Shown here piece by piece: positions 57,912 to 64,000 of a stretch of 64,000 nucleotides of DNA. How positions within the stretch are numbered: position 1 is the stretch's first letter; each line of letters begins with the position of its first letter. This DNA comes from Spisula solida. Taxonomy: Eukaryota; Mollusca; Bivalvia; Venerida; Mactridae. Location: contig OX365956.1 in NCBI GenBank assembly GCA_947247005.1, positions 1,371,501 to 1,435,500 of the forward strand, written 5' to 3'. The position numbers and the translations under genes are program-made. Below the pieces are notes generated by a model. The model was not told the DNA's origin and did no database searches. It saw only the letters and a list, made by a program, of their open reading frames with translations.

Positions 57912-58320
57912 GGAATGCCATCATTAACCGATAACCCTTCAGGAAAAGACAAGTGATGACTAATTCTGAACTCTCCTGGTTTATGTTTTGGCACCAAACC
58001 CAAAGGAGAAACCATAAAGTCCTTAAAAGGAGGTTCATTGAAAGGGCCCGCCACTCTGCCATGAAGCATTTCTACTGTTAATTTTTGTTTTAATATGTCT
58101 GAATGTTCTAAAGCTGATTTTAAATTACAACATTTTTTAATGGCTTTTTCACCTTGAAACGGAATTTTAAAACCCATTCTAAAACCTTTAAGTATGAATG
58201 ATTTTAACTCAAACTCGTAATCTTGTAACCATGATGCTAATTTGTCAACAATAATTGGTGTAACAATTGCTGCTGTGGATGATGAAGCCTCACACACAGA
58301 ATCTGATACTTTACTTTTTA
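57912..58320 (-). pseudogene. DIRS/Ngaro-like reverse transcriptase, N-terminal part only
   Basis: On the minus strand, the frame after the gag-like ORF reads TPIIVDKLASWLQDYEFELK, then SFILKGFRMGF, FNEPPFKDFMVSPLGLVPKH and EFRISHHLSFPEGLSVNDGI. It then ends abruptly in unrelated residues. The 'SPLGLVPK...FRISHHLS.P...SVND' stretch is the start of the RT of tyrosine-recombinase retrotransposons. The catalytic YxDD region, RNase H and tyrosine recombinase are absent. The RT frame is shifted by one base relative to the gag-like frame and overlaps it by about 140 bases. Truncated element inside an intron of the Ig gene, opposite strand. Confidence 0.75.
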
Positions 58321-59177
58321 TTCTTGTGACCTGACTGGGCAAAACTTGACTGCTTTTTTGGACATTCATTGCGTCCATGGGAGCCACTGCATTTTTGGCA
58401 TTTGTGTGGGTAAATGCAATTTGTCCTGGTACATGAGCCGTTGTTATAGTCATAACAGAATTTTTTCTGGGATGACTTTTGCCAAAGAAAGGGCTGTTTT
58501 GGTTTAGCTTTGCTCAGTCCCATAGCCAAAGCCTGTGTGTATAGCTCAGCATCCACCTCAGCAAATGACATATCTGTTGCTTCCTTTAATAACCTGAACT
58601 GGCGGTCATAATAAATGGCTGGATAGTCACCAGATTGTTTGGCTAGTTTTTGAACAGTGTCACAATATTTCATCAGAGCTGGTGCCGCTGATGGGTGTCT
58701 ATCTGTATAGATACTCACATAAATGTGGAAAGCTCTGAACCACTGGTCAATGTTTTTAATGTGAGAAGCTGACTTTGTAACAGTTTTGAAAGAAATGTCA
58801 CCACTTCCATTGTCAGCTATTTGGTAGTGACATTCTCCTTTTGATACTAAGAGCTCAAGCTCCACAAACTGATCTGAGACAATTTTTGATTTCAATTTCT
58901 CGTCAATTCCTAAGAATAACGGGTGATTGTTTTTAGAATTACCGGAAGTAGATGGCTGATCCAGAGCCTCCATCTGCTCGCTATTAGATGTTGTTGCTAC
59001 CTCAGGTTCAAGAATCTTCTTGTCAACAAAAACCTGCAGCACCCCTTGGGTGACTGCAGGAACCACCCTGGAAATGATGGCTGACAAGTCTTCCTCAGAC
59101 AAACTGGATGAGGACCCAGAAGCTACTGTCGGCACACTTTCTAGCCCTGTCGTTCGTTGCCGCTTCCTAGGAGGCAT
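58311..59177 (-). CDS. Gag-like protein of the DIRS/Ngaro-type element (CCCH and CCHC-like fingers)
   Basis: Start chosen at MPPRKRQRTTGLESV (59177), a basic, Ser-rich N-terminus. Twelve more in-frame codons lie upstream but look non-coding. 288 residues. The middle part (HIKNIDQWFRAFHIYVSIYT, then PALMKYCDTV, YYDRQFR) is the conserved capsid-like block seen in such elements. Near the C-terminus are FCYDYNNGSCTRTNCIYPHK (Cys-x7-Cys-x4-Cys-x3-His) and CQKCSGSHGRNEC, a zinc-knuckle-like motif, for nucleic-acid binding. The frame is intact. The RT ORF follows in another frame. Confidence 0.75.
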   Translation of the reverse strand: MPPRKRQRTTGLESVPTVASGSSSSLSEEDLSAIISRVVPAVTQGVLQVFVDKKILEPEVATTSNSEQMEALDQPSTSGNSKNNHPLFLGIDEKLKSKIVSDQFVELELLVSKGECHYQIADNGSGDISFKTVTKSASHIKNIDQWFRAFHIYVSIYTDRHPSAAPALMKYCDTVQKLAKQSGDYPAIYYDRQFRLLKEATDMSFAEVDAELYTQALAMGLSKAKPKQPFLWQKSSQKKFCYDYNNGSCTRTNCIYPHKCQKCSGSHGRNECPKKQSSFAQSGHKNKK

Positions 59178-60257
59178 ACTACAAAAATATAACATGGACA
59201 TACTGTCATACAATGTACTAACATCATTAACAGCACCTAACCTAAATCACTTATTTTTATTGGGGGACTTCCAGTCCACCTAACTTCATCTTAGTCAATA
59301 TGACTGATCATCAATATGCTGAAAATGACATTTAACACTTATATGTCCCCTTGGAAATAACAGTCTGCACTTAAATAATATACTTGCATAATTATCTGAT
59401 ACTATATATATAATTAAGTCAATTTGACTAAACATGTGACAATCTGTCCTGCATAAATAAAGAAACAACAATATGTTGAATTCTGCCGATAATTAATATA
59501 ATTTGCCACAATTTGTGACATAGTCAATTGGACTATATAAAAGGACAATATGCCCATACATAATCCATAAACAACAATATGTTGCTTAATAGTCAACCAG
59601 CCATAACTGGTATTGTACTGGAGCAGTCAATTGGACCACTCATCAGACAATATATTATCTAACTACATTTACAGCAATGTGCTATTTGTAAAACGCATTG
59701 GACAATATGTCCATACATCAAATACATGAACAGCAATAATAGTAATAGTAGTTAATTTAACTACTCTTCGGACAATACAGTACAGTCATACTTTATGTAA
59801 AGTGTAACACTGTATATATCACTTGCCATTCATCAAAAATGTATATATGGCTGCATTTAATATAAACCATGTATTGACAATATGTCGCGAAAAATGGTTA
59901 AAATATTAACACACATTTTTAGCCTACATCTGTGTAGTAGGCAATGAACAACATTGCATGCAGATGTAAAATTATATTGTATGAAATAATGAACTAATAA
60001 TGTATACCTTTGTCCGAATCTGACAACTGTCACAACACAGTACACAATACAATACAGTACACAATAATGGCCCTCTTGCCAATCACCGTAACACCAATAA
60101 CAGTAACAACCTACAATTATTGAATATAGGCATAATTAGTAAACAATTTACATCTCGAACAATGTGTCAGTATATTAAGTTTAAAAATATCATGTTGGTA
60201 ACATATATTTGGCAATGCTGAATCATGAATGCCGTTCAACATTATCAATCTGATAAC
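59178..60257 (-). repeat. Spacer of the element with diverged tandem repeats carrying a dyad
   Basis: Between the hydrolase-like and gag-like ORFs lie five copies of a dyad near 'agtcaattggact' at 59293, 59417, 59522, 59625 and 59750 (spacing 124, 105, 103, 125). Each is followed by 'gacaatatg.ccatacat' and 'acaacaatatgttg'-type strings. No ORF. The edges have a donor-like 'aagcag|gtatgc' (60270-60265, minus) and an acceptor-like 'atttttgtag' (59179, minus), so this could be an intron of the element's transcript. Confidence 0.6.
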
Positions 60258-60743
60258 TTAATTGCATACCTGCTTCATCCCTTTCAATTTCCAGTAGTTT
60301 ATAGCAGGGATATCACACAATTCTCTCTTAATAGCCCTATTTGCCACTTTAATAAGTTGATTGTAATAATCAGCTGATATGTGACGAGTGCTCTGCCTCG
60401 GAGTCAACTGACAAATGAATATTTTCTTAATTGTGTATTTGGACAACCATAATGTCGCTACCGATACCAAACGTAATGCAACCAGTTCAGCATGTGACTC
60501 GTCAGATTGTTGCGAGTCAATATCATTTCCTCCAATAAGAAAAACAACACATGAAGGCTTTCGTGAAGCAATTGCTTCTCCAAACATGGTCAGATGTCTG
60601 GAACTGGTTATGCGACCACCACTGATTCCGTGTAAACTCACTGGAATGGCATCACCAATCATAAATTGGTCACTCATGCTTATTTTATCCAGGTACTGTT
60701 TAAATCTAATAGTTTTAGAGTCACCAACGAACAACACAGACAT
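60258..60743 (-). CDS. SGNH/GDSL-hydrolase-like ORF of the DIRS/Ngaro-type element
   Basis: 161 residues starting MSVLFVGDSKTIRFKQYL. GDS near the start is SGNH block I (nucleophile Ser), HGISGGRITS fits block II (Gly) and VVFLIGGNDID fits block III (G-x-N-D). The block V Asp-x-x-His expected after NYWKLKGMKQ is missing: the frame ends VCN. A donor-like 'aagcag|gtatgc' lies exactly there, so the last part could be in another exon, but I did not find it. Hydrolase-like ORFs of this fold are known companions of some tyrosine-recombinase retrotransposons; their role is unclear. Orientation and spacing fit the gag-like ORF downstream. Confidence 0.7.
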   Translation of the reverse strand: MSVLFVGDSKTIRFKQYLDKISMSDQFMIGDAIPVSLHGISGGRITSSRHLTMFGEAIASRKPSCVVFLIGGNDIDSQQSDESHAELVALRLVSVATLWLSKYTIKKIFICQLTPRQSTRHISADYYNQLIKVANRAIKRELCDIPAINYWKLKGMKQVCN

Positions 60744-61060
60744 TCTGAGTGATAAACTATTTAGACTGGTCCGAGTGCCCTGGGTAAGAATAATTTCAGA
60801 ACGAACTTGTATAAAAGTTTACCGTCCAAAAGCTACCTTGCGTGGCCAATTTCAACAGTATTTCTACATCAATTCTGTACGTCAGCACACAAAGATCACA
60901 TCTGATGCACTAATAACTGTCTGGCTTCGCCAATAAATACACTAATTTGTAAAATAAATTTCTTGTTCCAAAGCTGTTTTCTGCGCAAAAGATTTACGTG
61001 AGAACGACTAGTTGTGATGAAAATATATGATGCTAAAAGCCCGTCCCGTTATGGGACGGA
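60744..61060 (-). other. 5' flank of the DIRS-like element with a hairpin
   Basis: Contains 'ccgtcccgttatgggacgg' (61041-61059), a 7-bp stem with a 5-base loop, which may mark the element's left border. No long terminal repeat was recognised. The plus frame 60415-60936 is a shadow of the hydrolase ORF. Confidence 0.4.
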
Positions 61061-62333
61061 TATAAAATTCTGAAGCCGCACTACGGTACTTACATAAAAT
61101 TATTTATCTGACAATAAATATGTATTTATTCTCATAAATTAAATAATATTATAGTATGTGTATGACTTCCGATTTACACAGACATAGAGTGTAGCTCATA
61201 AAACCCAATAACTGCAATAAATAAATATGTATTGTATACATTTAGTTTCCAAAAGTCAGGCTATTTTGAAATCCTAGGTGACGCTCAAATCTGATATATT
61301 ACAACTGATAACCCAATAGTTGTAGCGTAATTTACGCAGCGGGTGTCTGTCTAGTCTTGATATATGATGTAAATGGTACATTTAGTAAATATGATATGAA
61401 TACATTTGTTTGCAATGGTCCAACAACATTGACACTACATTTTGATGAAATGCACTCTTACATAATTTGATTATTCACTATGTCGACATTATACATGTAC
61501 TAGGATAAAACCCGTTAGTTTTTCGGAATTTCCATATTAATTGTTCGAGATATTCTGAATTGAAACAGATATTGGCACAGTGCAGAATGGTTCGCGATAC
61601 TTTTGGCCAAAAAATAAAATGTGGATGAACATTCTTACTTGCACCTCTTACCCCTGACCGTCTATAACAGACACGGAATGTTAACTTTAGAAATGCAGGC
61701 ACCTCGGCTTAAAGCCCGTTCACTGCATATTTCGGATATTTGATCTTGGTTTATTCGGGGTTAACTCAGTTTCTAAGTAATTTCAAAACTAATAGCTCCG
61801 GCAAAATAATAAATGTAGTAATTAATAAAGAATGGATCTGGCATTGTACCGATGGGTTTGGACGTGGAGTACACGTGACACGTACTGCTTCGCGAACTTC
61901 CTAATATCTAATTGTCACCAACCTAATACGTACTATATATGTTATCTATGAATAACTACTTGGCGACATTCTCACATATCGTATCACATACATGTATCAG
62001 CCGGTGTCCGAACAAAACAAAGTGACAGACGTATATCCCCGTGTTATATCTGGTTCAGACGTTTGGTGGAAGGAGCAGTGTGCCATTAGCAGGAGATATC
62101 TATTAGTTAGAGCTGATTTATTCAGTTGTGACTACTCGACCTTGGTTACCATGTATGTCACAATATGCTCCATATACGCGATGACTTTGTGACTGTACTT
62201 CAATAAATATATATCTATGTTTTCAATATAGCATATACATTTGTACAAGCGCGTTATCAATTTTGATCCATAATTGTATTGGATGATACAACAAATGCAT
62301 GGTTGAATAGACGAAACATAGACAATGCCTATT
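61061..62333. other. Non-coding stretch
   Basis: No Ig-gene 3' exon, transmembrane segment or poly(A) context could be assigned. Frames 61478-61702 (minus) and 61992-62192 (plus) are unsupported. Confidence 0.4.
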
Positions 62334-62450
62334 TATCACGTGTACATATGCTAGTATCAACAACAAAGTGCGTACGTGTTAGTTATCATGTGCACACGTG
62401 GTTAGGTAAACTGTCACGTCCGGACGTATAAATTATCACGTGCACCTGAT
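62334..62450. repeat. 50-bp repeat units with CACGTG cores
   Basis: 'tatcacgtgtac' at 62334, 'tatcatgtgcac' at 62384 and 'tatcacgtgcac' at 62434 are spaced exactly 50 bp, and 'tatcacgtgaac' recurs at 62526. Between them are 'cgtacgtg' and 'cacgtccggacgt'. Either a decaying minisatellite or a cluster of E-box-type sites. Confidence 0.5.
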
Positions 62451-62868
62451 AATAACGCTTTTTAAATAAAATATTTTCCGTGTCCCCTCCATACGCTATA
62501 TTAAGCATTGGTACAGGTAATAACATATCACGTGAACGATATTGTGTATACTTGAATGTTGATTGAGGTCGACATACATCGCCGCAACATTACTAAACGT
62601 ATTTACATACTTAATTTATTTCCACGTACTAGTGGTGTACTGTAATTTAGTAATGTAGATAACATTATTGTATACTTTTCAGTTGCAGAACGTGAACACA
62701 CCTCATCATGAAATGAAATGATTCGGCGAAATCCTGATCAACGGAGCAAGCTATCACATGGCTAATGGTATTTACATGAAACAATGTGCGGATCGTATAT
62801 TAGTGTGATGAGCCTAACTCTATAAACTGTGAACGAAGTTAAAATGTAATCGAATTATTGGTCAGTTT

Positions 62869-63529
62869 TCTCTTAGAACGGTCTACGAGATTTGTTTAAT
62901 TTCGCTTAAAACGTTTATAATTAAGACCAGTTTCGTTTAATTTTCTCTTAGAACGTCCTTAAGAGATTTGGTCAAGTTTCTATGAGGTAATCAATGTATT
63001 AGTCAATTTCTTTTAGAACGTTCTAAGAGATTTGTTGAATTTGTCTTAAAAAGCTTTATAATAAAAACCAATTTTGTATAAATTTCTCTTAGAACGTTCT
63101 AAGAGATTTGCTAAATTTCTGTTAAAAAGTTTTGTAATGAAGAAGAATTTTGTTCAATATTCTCTTAGAACGTTCTAAGAGATTCGACCGTTTTCTTTGA
63201 TAATGTAAAAAATGCATTGGCCAATATCTCTTAGAACGTTCTAAGAGATTTGTCAAATTTCTGTTATAAGTTTTGTATTGGAGTAGAAACTTGTTCAATA
63301 TTCTCTTAGAACGTTCTAAGATATTCACCCATTTCCTTTGAGAATGTAAAAAAAGATTCATCAATTTCTCTTAGAACGTTCTGAGAGATGTGCTAAATAT
63401 CTGTTAAAACGTTTCGCAATGAAGTAGAATTTTGTTCAATATTCTCTTAGAACGTTCTAAGAGATTTGGCCATTTTCCCTGAGAATGAAAAATTGCATAC
63501 GTCAATTTCTCTTAGAACGTTCTAAGAGA
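62869..63529. repeat. Array of ten 22-bp palindromes
   Basis: 'tctcttagaacgttctaaga' plus 'ga' is its own reverse complement. Copies start at 62869, 62944, 63009, 63085, 63161, 63227, 63302, 63367, 63443 and 63508. Seven of the ten differ from the consensus by at most one base. Spacings alternate near 75 and 65 bp, with two spacer types: A contains 'gtttaatttcgcttaaaacg', B contains 'ccattttctttgagaatg'. The higher-order unit is therefore a dimer of about 141 bp. The open minus frame at 63122-63364 results from that period being a multiple of three. Confidence 0.92.
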
Positions 63530-63559
63530 TTTGTTTAATTTCGCTTAAAACGTTTTATT

Positions 63560-64000
63560 AATAGGAGATTTTCAAAGGTTTTGAAAAAACATCTCCGAGA
63601 CGTCTGAGTTTGGCTTTTTTCCTAAATCAGCAGCCTATAAATGTCGTAGAGGCCGTACCGATTGTCTTCCCGGCAATCGTAACTACTCGGGTCTTTCCGT
63701 CATCGGCCGAAGTTTCGCCCCACTAATAGCTGAAAAGGTATGGATTTCCGGTTTTTGGGTTGGTTCCCATACGCTTCTATAGAACGCTATAGTACGACGG
63801 GACTCAAGACAGTCATCCGGTCTCATCGAAGAGCCGCAGTGACGTACGAGAGTAGGTATGATTGGTACGAGGATTTAACCATTATTGTAATCTCAAATTA
63901 GTTGAAAACTGACAATTCGTAGCTGTACTTCTATATTTTTTAGGTTTTCTGAACATCTGCAGATTTCAAATTACGCTATACAAAATAAATAAATAATCCC
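63560..64000 (-). repeat. 440-bp GC-richer repeat, copy 2 (inverted), cut by the window end
   Basis: Begins 'ggagattttcaaaggttttg' continuing 'aaaaaacatctcc', the palindromic end with part of one arm missing. It then runs as the reverse complement of 28894-29338 down to 'aaataaataaataatccc' at 64000, with only occasional differences. It lies 30 bp after the last palindrome of the 62869 array. Confidence 0.88.

Noticed and set aside
59178..60270. Spliced in-frame fusion of the hydrolase and gag-like proteins
   Set aside because: Joining the donor-like site at 60268 to the acceptor-like site at 59179 puts a stop four codons in and leaves gag out of frame, so a direct fusion is not supported.
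60415..60936. 173-codon plus-strand frame
   Set aside because: Antisense shadow of the SGNH-hydrolase ORF, which has recognisable catalytic blocks.
63122..63364. Minus frame with repeated LLERSKRILNK peptides
   Set aside because: Produced by the 141-bp dimer period of the palindrome array, which is a multiple of three.
62869..63529. CRISPR-like appearance of regularly spaced palindromes
   Set aside because: The spacers are two alternating repeated sequences, not unique spacers, and the genome is animal. It is a satellite-type array.
61061..64000. Transmembrane or cytoplasmic exon of the Ig gene
   Set aside because: No hydrophobic phase-1 exon with splice signals could be found; the 3' end is probably outside the window or lost.

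Overview
The window is nuclear DNA from an animal. It is A+T-rich, has spliced genes, is dense in transposons and tandem repeats, and contains one 200-base assembly gap (10781-10980). The gene content (a multi-Ig cell-surface protein), the LINE, mariner and DIRS-like elements, and repeat styles such as TATGCCCCC termini and 'ccatagcaaccaca' tandems suggest a lophotrochozoan, most likely a bivalve mollusc. That assignment is inference.

Layout. 1-10.6 kb: a 3.6-kb 20-bp minisatellite (1911-5526) interrupted by a small TIR element, plus foldback and SINE-like repeats and no convincing gene. 10.4-12.7 kb: a CpG-rich, promoter-like stretch around the gap, with weak first-exon signals on both strands. 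13.6-14.8 kb: a piggyBac-type non-autonomous element with TTAA flanks. 15.4-17.1 kb: the endonuclease end and reverse transcriptase of a LINE. 17.9-26.9 kb: two 490-bp repeats in opposite orientation, bivalve-style tandem repeats and a nested TIR element. 28.9-30.7 kb: a 440-bp GC-richer repeat abutting a LINE 3' half. 31-45 kb: foldback and SINE-like repeats, one mariner (34328-35624) and one Tc1-like transposase remnant (41884-42545).

45.3-57.8 kb holds the one real cellular gene region I can support. It is a plus-strand series of phase-1 exons encoding immunoglobulin-like domains and one fibronectin III-like domain, with two candidate signal-peptide first exons (45309 and 51248). No transmembrane or terminal exon is visible before the window ends. 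Three exons contain 1-nt frame breaks and one lacks its acceptor AG, so the locus is either decaying or carries sequence errors. A TIR-bounded mariner (48071-49400) sits between the two candidate first exons. A bidirectional repeat array lies in a later intron.

57.9-61.1 kb holds a minus-strand DIRS/Ngaro-like retrotransposon fragment: an SGNH-hydrolase ORF, a CCCH-finger gag-like ORF and a truncated reverse transcriptase. 62.9-63.5 kb is an array of ten copies of a 22-bp palindrome, abutting an inverted copy of the 28.9-kb repeat that runs off the window.
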